Shown here: piece after piece, positions 53,831 to 62,480 of the stretch
Layout: each line of letters starts with the position of its first letter
Position numbering within the stretch: position 1 is the first letter of the stretch
DNA from: Acetivibrio alkalicellulosi
Lineage (GTDB): Bacteria > Bacillota > Clostridia > Acetivibrionales > Acetivibrionaceae
Length of the DNA stretch: 64,000 nucleotides
NCBI GenBank assembly: GCA_008125075.1
Contig: VLTH01000001.1
Location: forward strand, 780,671 to 844,670
Reading direction: 5' to 3'
Notes under the pieces: generated by a model
Databases searched by the model: none
The model's input: the letters and a program-made list of their open reading frames with translations, nothing else
What the model was told of the DNA's origin: nothing
Program-made: the position numbers and the translations under genes

Positions 53831-54405
53831 ATGTTATCTTGCTTAAAAATAGAATTAGAAAATAAAGGATATAACTATAATATCGGATCCATACTTCACG
53901 GATTTTTAATGCAAAAAATTGATAATAGTAATTATATAGAAATAATTCATCAAAATAATTTAAAACCTTTTAGTCAATACGTTTATTGTGACAAAATAAC
54001 TAACAATCTTATTTGGAATATTTCTACTCTAAATGAAGAAGCTTATGAAAATATAATATTCCCATTGTCAAAATATGAGTTTGATAATATATATCTTGAG
54101 AATAAAAGTTCACATTTAAAAGTCTTTTAAACAAATGGAATTATTTTTCAAAAGACATATCTTTAGAGGATGAGTCATTATTAAGTAACATATGCCTGTA
54201 TACTAAAATATCAAATTACTCATTAAAAAGTACAAAATTTTATCTTGAGAAAACAAAGATAAATTCATTTATTGGACAAATAGCATTAAAAATGAATGGT
54301 CCAGATCAATTAAAAAGAATATCATGTATGTTATTGGAATTCTCAAAGTACTCAAGCATAGGAATAAAAAATTCATTAGGAATGGGAGGGGTTTTATTTG
54401 AATAA
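53831..54405 (+). pseudogene. cas6: cas6 split by a -1 frameshift
   Basis: The 5' part (53831-54130) encodes 99 residues with the Cas6 N-terminal fold (LHGFLMQKID, HQNNLKPFSQYVY). The 3' part, in the -1 frame from about 54121 to 54405, encodes INSFIGQIALKMNGPDQLKR and the hallmark glycine-rich loop SIGIKNSLGMGGVLFE. The frames meet at T TTA AAA (54115-54121), a classic slippery heptamer, so the break is either a one-base loss in an A run or programmed -1 frameshifting. Joined, the protein would be about 190 residues, short for Cas6. Without it, crRNA processing would need another Cas6. The 3' frame overlaps the csm6 start by 8 bases. Confidence 0.8.
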
Positions 54406-55756
54406 AATATTATTCTCACCAATTGGAGATACAGATCCTGTTAGAGGTGGTTTTGATGGTGCAATGCTTCACATAGTTAGACATTTTAAACCTGATATAA
54501 TATATCTGTATTTTACAAAAAAGATGAGTGAAATTGATTATTCTACAAATGTTTATCAAAGATTTATTCATAAAATTAATTCTGATTGTAGAGTAATAAA
54601 AAAACATACAGATATTGAGGATGCCAGCAATTTTGAATACTTTGTACATGATTTTGAAGAAATAATAAATGAAATTGTAAATGATTATCCAGATTGTGAA
54701 CTATTAATAAACGCAAGCTCAGGGACTCCTCAAATGAAAATAAATTTATGTCTATTAGCAGTTACTTCAAGTATAACTCCAACTTTAATTCAAGTACAAA
54801 GCCCCAATAAAGGATCTAATAGAGATGTATCTCATGAAAATGATTATTCTGACTCGGCTTTTGAGAATAATTTTGACAATCTTCCTAATAGTGAAAATAG
54901 ATGTGTTATAAATCCCAATATATTAGGTTTTAGAAAAGCCAAAATTAAGAGTCAGGTAAAAGCTTTAATAGAAAACTATGATTATAGAGCTGCATCTAAT
55001 ATTTTAAAACCAGAAAAAGAACTTTTTACAAAAGAAATATTTTTACTTTTAGAACATGCACGACTAAGGATTCATGACAATTATCATTCTGCAATAAAGT
55101 TAATTAACAAAAATAGTTACTTTGAATTTTTAAAAAATAAAGTATCCTCTGAATTGTGTGATCTTATAGAATATTTGAGTATTATGGGAATTAAGCAAAG
55201 ACAAGGAGAATTAACAGACTTTATATTAAGAATAAATCCATTTATAACAAAGCTTTCACAGATTTATATTAATAAAAGCAAAATACTTAAACTTGAAAAT
55301 ATAACTGATAGAAGAATGAGATTAAAAAGAGAGCTTATTGAAAAATCTAGTCCTGATTTAATGAGTTTTCTTGATTATGAATTTAGTATTAAAAATTCAA
55401 TTGAAGAAGGAAGTTTTAGGGATAATTCTGAAATTGGAGCAACAAATTTAATTATATTATTAAAATATGTAGTGAAAAATAGTTCATTTAATAAGGATGC
55501 AAAAGAATCTCTTTTAATAATACTAGATTTTTTTAAAACTGTTTTAAGAACTAGAAATGAACTAGCGCATAATATTTTGATTACTACAGAGGAAGAATTA
55601 AAAAATGATTTAGGAAAAGATTCAAAGAGTATTTTTAATGATATTTTTAAGCTTGTTAAATTCCTTTTCTCAAAAGAATTATCTTCTGTTAATTTTGAAA
55701 TATATAATACAATAAATAAAAGAGTAATAAAAAAAATGGATAATAGTATTGTTTAA
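54398..55756 (+). CDS. csm6: CARF-HEPN ribonuclease Csm6
   Basis: 452 residues. The N-terminal CARF domain (about 1-170) shows SPIGDTDPVRGG and LLINASSGTPQMK, the ligand-binding motif typical of Csm6. The C-terminal HEPN domain has the R-x4-H motif RNELAH (Arg386 to His391). In standard type III-A systems Csm6 is switched on by cyclic oligoadenylate from the second palm of Cas10. That palm is missing here, so the activator must come from elsewhere or the gene is idle. TTG 54398 follows GGGAGGGG at 6 bases and overlaps the end of cas6. Confidence 0.9.
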   Translation: MNKILFSPIGDTDPVRGGFDGAMLHIVRHFKPDIIYLYFTKKMSEIDYSTNVYQRFIHKINSDCRVIKKHTDIEDASNFEYFVHDFEEIINEIVNDYPDCELLINASSGTPQMKINLCLLAVTSSITPTLIQVQSPNKGSNRDVSHENDYSDSAFENNFDNLPNSENRCVINPNILGFRKAKIKSQVKALIENYDYRAASNILKPEKELFTKEIFLLLEHARLRIHDNYHSAIKLINKNSYFEFLKNKVSSELCDLIEYLSIMGIKQRQGELTDFILRINPFITKLSQIYINKSKILKLENITDRRMRLKRELIEKSSPDLMSFLDYEFSIKNSIEEGSFRDNSEIGATNLIILLKYVVKNSSFNKDAKESLLIILDFFKTVLRTRNELAHNILITTEEELKNDLGKDSKSIFNDIFKLVKFLFSKELSSVNFEIYNTINKRVIKKMDNSIV

Positions 55757-55935
55757 GGATATTTGCTAATATAGATTTATCAGACATGTACCACAAAAAA
55801 TACGAAAACAGTATAAAGAAACTTGAAATAGATTATGTTGTTAAAAGATTACAATTTTGATAATAAGTCAAAAGAAATAATAATATGGTATAATGATAGA
55901 AATTAAGTAAACATTTTCAAGGGGGAGTAAATATT

Positions 55936-57360
55936 ATGTTAAAAGAAATATGTATAGTAGTATTAACTGTTTGTGTTTTGGTGGGGAATTTTTCTGTTTA
56001 TGCAAATTTAATCGAAAAAGCATCTACAAATTCAGAATATGATCGTACACTTTTAATAGGTGATTTGAATTATGATGGAAGAGTTAGTTCAACTGATTAT
56101 GTTATAGCTAATAGGTATATTCTTAATGGAATTGACTTAAAGACAACAGATGTAAAAAGTTTTTTAGCTTCAGATGTAAATGGAGATGGTGTCTTTAATT
56201 CTACAGATTATGTATTAATTAGAAGGTACATATTACAATTGATAACAAGTTTTCCTGTTGATGATATTGATTACATGCTTGGAGATCTAACAGGTGATGG
56301 AAAGCATTCTTATGAAGATATAGAAATCCTCGAAGCACTTATTTTAGATGAAATAGATGATATTTCACCTATGCTTATGCTTGTTGCTGATATTAATGAA
56401 GACGGAGTAGTTGATGAAAATGATTTGATATTTCTTAAGGAAATTGTTTATAGTAATAGTCTTAAACTTGAAGGAGTAAATTGGTATGTAGATGGTATTT
56501 TTACAGGTGACCTAGACATTGTAAAAGTTTACATTAAAGGTTCTATAGATGGAGAACGTGCAACTATCACAACATTTATGTCTGGTCAAAGTGAAGAAAC
56601 CGAGCTTAAGTTAGATGAAAGCAAAAGATTTTCACAACTTGTATCTCTGGAGTCATTTGAAAAAATCAATATAATAGAAGAAAATTATTACAGCACGACT
56701 ATTACTGTATACAATGGATCTGATAGAATTTCTCACCAACTAAAAAGCCCAAATTTAGCTAGTGAATACAAAGAAAAATGCTACGATGATAGATGTGAAG
56801 CAAAAGCATTGGCTACATCAATTTCAGATGAAATTATTCCACCTGAAGAATTGGTTGATGAAATTCAAAAACACCTATCAGTTATTAGAACTACATATAT
56901 TGAATTGATGCCTCAATTGGGACGTATTAGGTATTTATGTGATACTGATTGGATTTTTGTAAAATTAGATGAGGAATCATATATTGATGTATTAAATGGA
57001 TATTATTCTCATTGGGATGAATTAAATTATATTTACAAAATAAATAGGATTCTAACTGGAGGTTTTTCAAATACTCAAAATCTATCGTCATTAATGTTTG
57101 ATGGTCCCGTAAATGCTAAAATGTATGTACAATTGCCTGGCATTTTATCAGCAGGTAGATTAGAGTTAGGTGATTCCATCTATACTAAGGTTATAAATGG
57201 GAATAGGGTATATTTATTTTATCGTAGGTATGATGCTTTTGAAATAGGTATATATGGTTTTAAAATTGAGAATGATTCACCAGAATTTTTAGGATATTAT
57301 AATTCAGATTTACATTATGATAGTAAGCCAGATTGGCTAATTGAGTTTGAAAAAAATTAA
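55936..57360 (+). CDS. Secreted protein with N-terminal tandem dockerins and unknown C-terminal domain
   Basis: 474 residues. Signal peptide (about 1-24). Residues 39-109 form a canonical dockerin (LNYDGRVSSTDY, VNGDGVFNSTDY, RRYILQLITSFPV). Residues about 113-175 form a second, diverged pair of EF-like loops (LTGDGKHSYEDI, INEDGVVDENDL). The remaining 300 residues match no family I can name; beta-rich stretches end in YRRYDAFEIGIYGFKIEN. An N-terminal dockerin is less usual than a C-terminal one and also occurs in the adaptor at 45366. ATG 55936 follows GGGGGAG. A TATAAT at about 55889 may be the -10 element. Confidence 0.78.
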   Translation: MLKEICIVVLTVCVLVGNFSVYANLIEKASTNSEYDRTLLIGDLNYDGRVSSTDYVIANRYILNGIDLKTTDVKSFLASDVNGDGVFNSTDYVLIRRYILQLITSFPVDDIDYMLGDLTGDGKHSYEDIEILEALILDEIDDISPMLMLVADINEDGVVDENDLIFLKEIVYSNSLKLEGVNWYVDGIFTGDLDIVKVYIKGSIDGERATITTFMSGQSEETELKLDESKRFSQLVSLESFEKINIIEENYYSTTITVYNGSDRISHQLKSPNLASEYKEKCYDDRCEAKALATSISDEIIPPEELVDEIQKHLSVIRTTYIELMPQLGRIRYLCDTDWIFVKLDEESYIDVLNGYYSHWDELNYIYKINRILTGGFSNTQNLSSLMFDGPVNAKMYVQLPGILSAGRLELGDSIYTKVINGNRVYLFYRRYDAFEIGIYGFKIENDSPEFLGYYNSDLHYDSKPDWLIEFEKN

Positions 57361-57383
57361 GTTTTTTGGCCCTTAAAAAAGTG

Positions 57384-57412
57384 TTTACATTACCCTTGTG
57401 ATATGGTATAAT
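57384..57412 (+). promoter_or_regulatory. Promoter of rplS
   Basis: TTTACA (57384-57389), 17 bases, TATAAT (57407-57412). This gives rplS its own start signal, needed since trmD is now 18 kb upstream. Confidence 0.75.
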
Positions 57413-57484
57413 TTATGCTTGTGGAATACGGGCGGTCCTCTGTTTATAATACAAGAACGTCTATGAAGGAAGGAGGATAAGAAT
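57413..57484 (+). ncRNA. Candidate L19 leader
   Basis: A leader of about 70 nt between the promoter and rplS. It contains GGGCGGTCCTCTG, then AAGAACGTCTATG and the AGGAGG RBS. A conserved structured L19 leader is known upstream of rplS in many low-GC Gram-positives and is thought to mediate autoregulation. The match rests on position and length; I did not verify the consensus structure. Confidence 0.4.
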
Positions 57485-57835
57485 ATGGATGTAATTAGAG
57501 CTATTGAGCAGGAACAATTAAAAGCTGATGTAATCAATTTTGAAATTGGTGACTACGTTAAAGTACATGTTAAAGTAAAAGAAGGAACTAGAGAAAGAAT
57601 ACAGGTTTTCGAAGGATCTGTAATTGGAAGAAGAGGTTCTGGCGTTAAAGAATGTTTTACAGTTAGAAGAATCTCATATGGCGTAGGTGTGGAAAGAGTG
57701 TTTCCTGTACATTCTCCAAAGATTGAGCGTATTGAAATTGTGAGAAAAGGAAAAGTTAGAAGAGCAAAGTTGTTTTATTTACGTGACAGAGTTGGTAAAG
57801 CTGCAAAAGTTAAAACAAGATTGGTTAAGAAATAA
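57485..57835 (+). CDS. rplS: 50S ribosomal protein bL19
   Basis: 116 residues, usual length. [36 protein letters not shown] and [17 protein letters not shown] are diagnostic. It sits at the 30S-50S interface. It is normally the gene after trmD; here it restarts the conserved order, followed by lepB, rbgA and rnhB. Own promoter and terminator. AGGAGG RBS at 8 bases. Confidence 0.97.
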   Translation: MDVIRAIEQEQLKADVINFEIGDYVKVHVKVKEGTRERIQVFEGSVIGRRGSGVKECFTVRRISYGVGVERVFPVHSPKIERIEIVRKGKVRRAKLFYLRDRVGKAAKVKTRLVKK

Positions 57836-57838
57836 ACT

Positions 57839-57870
57839 AAAAGGGACTTTTAAAAGTCTCTTTTGTTTTA
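57839..57870 (+). terminator. Terminator after rplS
   Basis: AAAAGGGACTT pairs with AAGTCTCTTTT (one G-T pair) around TTAA, followed by GTTTTA. It separates rplS from lepB. Confidence 0.8.
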
Positions 57871-57976
57871 GTAGAAGTCTTGGAACGTAGTGAAAGACTT
57901 AAAAGCGAAGGGGCTCGATGCCCCAAGCTTTTAGTAGAAGTCTTGGAACATAGTGAAAGACTTAAAAGCGAATAGC
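57871..57976 (+). repeat. Family B repeat, two units in tandem
   Basis: Two units of AGAAGTCTTGGAAC, then A/GTAGTGAAAGACTTAAAAG, with the core GGGGCTCGATGCCCC between. The arms differ by one base. This is the best preserved copy and matches the complement of 16289-16360. Confidence 0.8.
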
Positions 57977-58065
57977 TCCTCTTATAAAGCCTTTAAAATA
58001 AGGGTATATTATTATAGATATAGTTCTTTTAATAATAAAAAAACAATGGTATAATAATATAAAAT

Positions 58066-58152
58066 GATTAACTGAAATATTACTTACGCTCTTCAAAGAG
58101 CCTATTTGGTATTAAATAAGGCTAAAGTGGAAGTTATATTTTCAGAAATCCT
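58066..58152 (+). repeat. Family A MITE-like repeat (copy 9)
   Basis: GATTAACTGAAATATTACTT at the left, GAGCCTATTTGGTATTAAAT in the centre and AAGTGGAAGTTATATTTTCA with AATCCT at the right. It ends about 57 bases before the lepB start, so it lies within or next to its promoter. Confidence 0.75.
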
Positions 58153-58208
58153 AAGCTGTTATTTTATAAAATAATATTTTTTTGAACAGGATAAGGGCTA
58201 GTTATAAT

Positions 58209-58892
58209 ATGGGATCATGGAATAATTATGGAAAATCTGATAAAGTTGATATAGAAGCGCTTAAAAAAAAATATGGTGTAGATTTTCAATCACCAAAACC
58301 TGACTATTTAAAAGAATTTATAAATTGGGTTATGCTTATTATTGCAGCTGTCCTAATAGCCCTTGTTATAAGAACTTTTGCTTTTGAATGGGTAGTTGTT
58401 AGTGGTCCTTCAATGGAGGATACTTTATATAATAATGAAATTCTTTTTGTCAATAAATTAGGTTATATATATTCAGAGCCTCAAAGGGGAGATATTGTAA
58501 TTATGGAATACAAAAAAGGAGATTGGAACTACTTGCCTTTTCATGAGTTGTTTCCTTTTGTAACCCTTTTTTTTCCCCAGAAAAATGAGGTCAACTATGT
58601 CAAAAGAGTAGTAGGTATACCTGGCGATACAATTGATATAAGGGATGGAAGTGTATATATAAATAATGTTTTGTTAGATGAACCATATATAAAAGGTCTT
58701 TCCTATCCAAAAAGTTTTGAACTTCCTGCAATAATTCCAAATGACCATGTTTTTTTATTAGGTGACAATAGAGAAAATAGTCAAGATAGCAGAAACCTAG
58801 GTTTTATTGAATATGAAAAGGTAAAAGGAAAAGTTACATTTAGAATGCTTCCTTTTGATAGTTTCGGGAACATATATAATAATATGAATTAA
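58209..58892 (+). CDS. lepB: Type I signal peptidase
   Basis: About 227 residues with one N-terminal membrane anchor (about 36-57). Catalytic Ser in VVSGPSMEDTLY and Lys in YVKRVVGIPGD (box D) with GDNRENSQDSRNLGF (box E) are present. It removes signal peptides from exported proteins, including the cellulosome parts encoded here. ATG 58209 is preferred (AAGGG upstream, 11 bases); a TTG at 58182 would add nine residues and lacks an RBS. Conserved place after rplS. Confidence 0.92.
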   Translation: MGSWNNYGKSDKVDIEALKKKYGVDFQSPKPDYLKEFINWVMLIIAAVLIALVIRTFAFEWVVVSGPSMEDTLYNNEILFVNKLGYIYSEPQRGDIVIMEYKKGDWNYLPFHELFPFVTLFFPQKNEVNYVKRVVGIPGDTIDIRDGSVYINNVLLDEPYIKGLSYPKSFELPAIIPNDHVFLLGDNRENSQDSRNLGFIEYEKVKGKVTFRMLPFDSFGNIYNNMN

Positions 58893-58911
58893 ATTTTGAT
58901 GGAGGATATAT

Positions 58912-59772
58912 ATGAATATACAGTGGTTTCCAGGGCATATGGCTAAAACAAAAAAATTGCTTTTGGAAAATCTAAAATTGGTAGATGTAGTTATTGAACT
59001 GTTAGATGCAAGAATACCAGTTAGCAGCAAGAATCCTGTAATTGATGAGGTACTTAAAAGCAAGCCTAAAATAGTAGCTTTAAATAAATCTGATCTGGCA
59101 GATGAGAAAGTTTTGAATATGTGGAAAGAATGGTATAGCTCAGTTGGTTATGCCAGTATTTTTATTAACTCAATTAAAGGGACAGGTATTAATCAGCTTA
59201 AAAATAAAATGCGTGATGTTATGAAAGAAAGAATTCAAAGAGATCGTGAAAAGGGTAGGATATTCAGACCTGTAAAAGCAATGATAGTTGGAATACCAAA
59301 CGTAGGTAAATCCTCCCTTATAAATAAAATATCTGGCAGAGGAAGTGCCATAACAGGTGACAGGCCAGGCGTAACTCGAGGAAAGCAATGGATTAATGTT
59401 AATAATGAAATTCAATTGCTAGATACTCCGGGGATATTATGGCCAAAATTTGAAGATCAGAGAGTTGGAATTAATCTTGCAATTACCGGTGCAATAAAAG
59501 ATGATATATTAGATACAACAGAATTGGCAGCTTCTTTGTTTGAAATTTTATGTGCAAACTATCCTGAGTACTTAGTTAAACGCTACAAATTAACTACTAT
59601 TGAAGGAAAAACCGGATTGGATCTTTTGTTAGAAGCTGGCAAAAACAGAGGGTGTATAATTTCAGGTGGACAAGTAGATATGACTAGAATAGCATCTGTT
59701 GTTTTAGATGAGCTCAGAGGTGGTAAAATAGGAAAAATTTCATTGGAAAGACCAGAAGATATTTTACACTGA
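58912..59772 (+). CDS. rbgA: Ribosome biogenesis GTPase RbgA (YlqF)
   Basis: 286 residues, a circularly permuted GTPase: G4 LNKSDL comes before G1 VGIPNVGKSSLIN and G3 DTPGILWP. The N-terminal MNIQWFPGHMAKTKK is diagnostic. It acts late in 50S assembly, promoting entry of uL16 and others. Start ATG 58912 follows GGAGGAT, 19 bases behind lepB. Usual partner order with rnhB. Confidence 0.96.
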   Translation: MNIQWFPGHMAKTKKLLLENLKLVDVVIELLDARIPVSSKNPVIDEVLKSKPKIVALNKSDLADEKVLNMWKEWYSSVGYASIFINSIKGTGINQLKNKMRDVMKERIQRDREKGRIFRPVKAMIVGIPNVGKSSLINKISGRGSAITGDRPGVTRGKQWINVNNEIQLLDTPGILWPKFEDQRVGINLAITGAIKDDILDTTELAASLFEILCANYPEYLVKRYKLTTIEGKTGLDLLLEAGKNRGCIISGGQVDMTRIASVVLDELRGGKIGKISLERPEDILH

Positions 59773-59831
59773 AATTGCACTCCCATAAAATCAAAGGTTC
59801 TTTCAAAAATAGTAGATTTGGAGTTGTGAGG

Positions 59832-60596
59832 ATGAAAATAAGTATAAAAGAAATTGAGAGTTCCATAAAAGATTTAAGCTTTGATGAAGCACTAGAGAAG
59901 CTTTACTCATATAAAGAAGAGTGTGGAGATAAAGTTTTAAAATTGATAGAAAAATATAAAAAGAAAAAAGATCAATATCAATTGGAAGTAAAACGATACG
60001 AAGAAATGTCCAATTATGAAAAAGACGGATTTAATAAAGGATATAAATTAATTGCAGGAATAGATGAAGCAGGAAGGGGGCCTCTTGCCGGTCCTGTTGT
60101 TGCAGCTGCCGTTGTATTACCAAAGGATATTTTTATTGAAGGGCTTAATGATTCAAAAAAGCTTAGTGAGAAAAAAAGAGATGAGCTATTTGACATTATA
60201 AAAAATAAAGCTCTTGATATTGGAATTGGAATTGTAGATGAAAAGGAAATTGATCAAATAAATATTTTAAATGCTGCAAAAAAGGCCATGACTTTAGCAG
60301 TTAATAATCTTAGCACTTGTCCTGACTTACTCTTGATTGATGCTGAAAGTCTTGATGGTTTAAATATAAAACAAGTTCCCATAGTTAAAGGAGATACTCT
60401 TAGCATATCCATTGCTGCTGCTTCCATAATAGCAAAAGTTACAAGGGATAAAATGATGGAAGAAATGGATAAAAAATATCCTGATTATGGATTTATAAAA
60501 CATAAGGGATATGGAACAAAAGATCACATTAATTCTATAAAGAAATTTGGTATTTGTCCGATACATAGAATAAGCTTTACTAAAAAGTTTGTTTAA
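59832..60596 (+). CDS. rnhB: Ribonuclease HII
   Basis: 254 residues. The catalytic Asp-Glu pair is in AGIDEAGRGPLAGPVVAAAV; further acidic residues are in LLIDAESLDG and SIIAKVTRDKMME. An N-terminal helical extension of about 75 residues is usual for Firmicutes RnhB. It removes ribonucleotides from DNA. ATG 59832 gives the usual length and has GGAG at 9 bases; the upstream in-frame extension to 59775 has no RBS. Confidence 0.95.
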   Translation: MKISIKEIESSIKDLSFDEALEKLYSYKEECGDKVLKLIEKYKKKKDQYQLEVKRYEEMSNYEKDGFNKGYKLIAGIDEAGRGPLAGPVVAAAVVLPKDIFIEGLNDSKKLSEKKRDELFDIIKNKALDIGIGIVDEKEIDQINILNAAKKAMTLAVNNLSTCPDLLLIDAESLDGLNIKQVPIVKGDTLSISIAAASIIAKVTRDKMMEEMDKKYPDYGFIKHKGYGTKDHINSIKKFGICPIHRISFTKKFV

Positions 60597-60605
60597 AAAT
60601 TGGGG

Positions 60606-62168
60606 ATGAATACTTTGAAAATAGCACAGTTTCTTGAAGGTCAGCTTAATGTTTCTTCAAAAACCGATATATTGTCATCTTTAAAAATAGGTGATGTTTT
60701 AAGGGCTAAGGTTCTTGAAACTACTAAAGATACTCTTATAATAAAGCTAACTGATGGCACTTTAATAAACGCTGCCACAATGACTGATATTGATGTTAAA
60801 AATGGTGAGTATGTTGATTTTGTAGTAAAAAATAATATAGATGGTCAAATATTTCTTGAAACATTAAAAAACACTACGCAAAAGTCAATAGATGGGGATA
60901 AAGAAATAAATAAAGAGCTTTTAGAGCTAGGTATAAAAGGTGACAAAAGAGCTATTGACATTGCAAAGCAAATAAAGTCAAATGATGTATCTGTAGATAA
61001 GAATTTTTTTGATAAAGTAATTGATACTTTAGAAAAATACGATAATTTATCAATTGATAAAGCAGTTTATCTTTTGTCTAAAAATATTCTTCCCATAGAG
61101 AAAAACATATCTTCTTTAAACCAGATAGTAGATGAAAAATATAAAATAGGTGATGAAATAAACAAGCTCTTTAATGAGCTTATATCTATTGAACATGAAG
61201 AAACAAATATATTACTTGAAAAACATCTTAAAAGCTCTGCCCATAAAAAAACACATACTAAAACTGAAAAAAGTTATAATTTAGATAGTATTAATGAAGA
61301 ATTAAAATCACTTGATATTTCTCCTGAGAATAAGAGTATTTATGAAAAGGTATTTAAGTCAATTGACATAAATAAATTTGATTTTGAAAATATTAAAGAA
61401 TTAATACACTATGTCAAAGACAATGTAAGTGTTTTTTTTAATGATAGTGATAAGGATTTTGAAGCTATTATTAAAAATCTAATAAAAAAATCCAGCAGTG
61501 TTAATGAAAGTTTAAATCAAAAAAAAAATAATGATATCCTAAAAGAAAATAGTAAAAATGAAGTTATTAAAAATATCTTTGATAAATTTTTTATTAATAT
61601 AAACAAAGACTCTAAAGGACATGAGCTTAATGTAAAAAATACATATACGGAAATTTACAAAGAAATTGAGATAATAAAAGATGTGATAAACCAATCTGAA
61701 TTTTTGGGTAAAGGAGAAATAATTGATAAAATAGACAATATTCAAAATAACTTAAGGTTTTTAAATGAGTTAAATAATCATAATACATATATCCAAATTC
61801 CTTTAAACTTTTTTAATAATAAGCATACTGGAGAACTCTACATATTAAAAAGAAATGGTGGCAAAAAAAATATCAATAGGGAAAATACCAGTGTGTTTTT
61901 ATCTTTAAATACTTTAAATTTAGGCCAGGTAGATACACTTATAAATTTAAACAAAAAAAATATAACTTTAAATATCAGTGCAAAAACAACTGAAATGATT
62001 AATTTTATAAAAGAAAACTATGCACAACTTTATAATACATTATTAGAAAAAGGATATAAGGTTGTCGATATAAGATATAGGATATTAGAAGATAGCGTAA
62101 ATATATTAAATGTAAATAATATAGCAGAAAAGGAAAGTAAAACACAAAAACTTGATTATAAAATATAA
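60606..62168 (+). CDS. YlqG-like protein with FliK C-terminal domain
   Basis: About 520 residues, Lys/Asn-rich. The N-terminal part holds a small beta domain (about 20-90, LKIGDVLRAKVLETTKD), the middle is long and poorly conserved with charged helices, and the C-terminal 100 residues resemble the flagellar hook-length control domain FliK_C (LYILKRNGGKKNIN, FLSLNTLNLGQVDTLINL, KGYKVVDIRYRI). It is followed by an FlhB C-terminal-like gene, the same pair as ylqG-ylqH in Bacillus. FliK meets FlhB-C in flagellar export, so the pair probably interacts; the real role outside flagella is not known. Start could be ATG 60606 or TTG 60615. Confidence 0.75.
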   Translation: MNTLKIAQFLEGQLNVSSKTDILSSLKIGDVLRAKVLETTKDTLIIKLTDGTLINAATMTDIDVKNGEYVDFVVKNNIDGQIFLETLKNTTQKSIDGDKEINKELLELGIKGDKRAIDIAKQIKSNDVSVDKNFFDKVIDTLEKYDNLSIDKAVYLLSKNILPIEKNISSLNQIVDEKYKIGDEINKLFNELISIEHEETNILLEKHLKSSAHKKTHTKTEKSYNLDSINEELKSLDISPENKSIYEKVFKSIDINKFDFENIKELIHYVKDNVSVFFNDSDKDFEAIIKNLIKKSSSVNESLNQKKNNDILKENSKNEVIKNIFDKFFININKDSKGHELNVKNTYTEIYKEIEIIKDVINQSEFLGKGEIIDKIDNIQNNLRFLNELNNHNTYIQIPLNFFNNKHTGELYILKRNGGKKNINRENTSVFLSLNTLNLGQVDTLINLNKKNITLNISAKTTEMINFIKENYAQLYNTLLEKGYKVVDIRYRILEDSVNILNVNNIAEKESKTQKLDYKI

Positions 62169-62195
62169 AAAATAAAAGAAAGGTAGCTATTTTAT

Positions 62196-62480
62196 ATGGA
62201 AAACAAAAAAAACAAAGTAAAACAAGTTGCAGCTTTAAGGTATTCTCCTGATAAAAATAGTGCACCTGAAATAATAGGATTGGGAAAAGGAGAAATTGCC
62301 CAAAAAATTCTTGAAAAAGCAAAAGAAAATCACATACCAATTTATGAAAATGAAGATCTTGCAACCACTTTAAATACTTTCAACATTGGAGATGAGGTAC
62401 CACCAGAGCTTTATGAAGTTGTTGCAGGTATTCTTGCATTTATCGGAGCTATAGATAAGAAATATGGTGATAGAAAATGA
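62196..62480 (+). CDS. ylqH: FlhB C-terminal-like protein (YlqH type)
   Basis: 94 residues, equal to the cytoplasmic tail of FlhB/EscU export-switch proteins: AALRYSPDKNSAPEIIGLGKG, AKENHIPIYENEDLATTL, IGDEVPPELYEVVAGILAF. The self-cleavage motif N-P-T-H of true FlhB is replaced by S-P-D-K-N, so it would not undergo the switch cleavage. ATG 62196 follows AAAGGTAG. The stop overlaps the yraN start (ATGA). Confidence 0.88.
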   Translation: MENKKNKVKQVAALRYSPDKNSAPEIIGLGKGEIAQKILEKAKENHIPIYENEDLATTLNTFNIGDEVPPELYEVVAGILAFIGAIDKKYGDRK

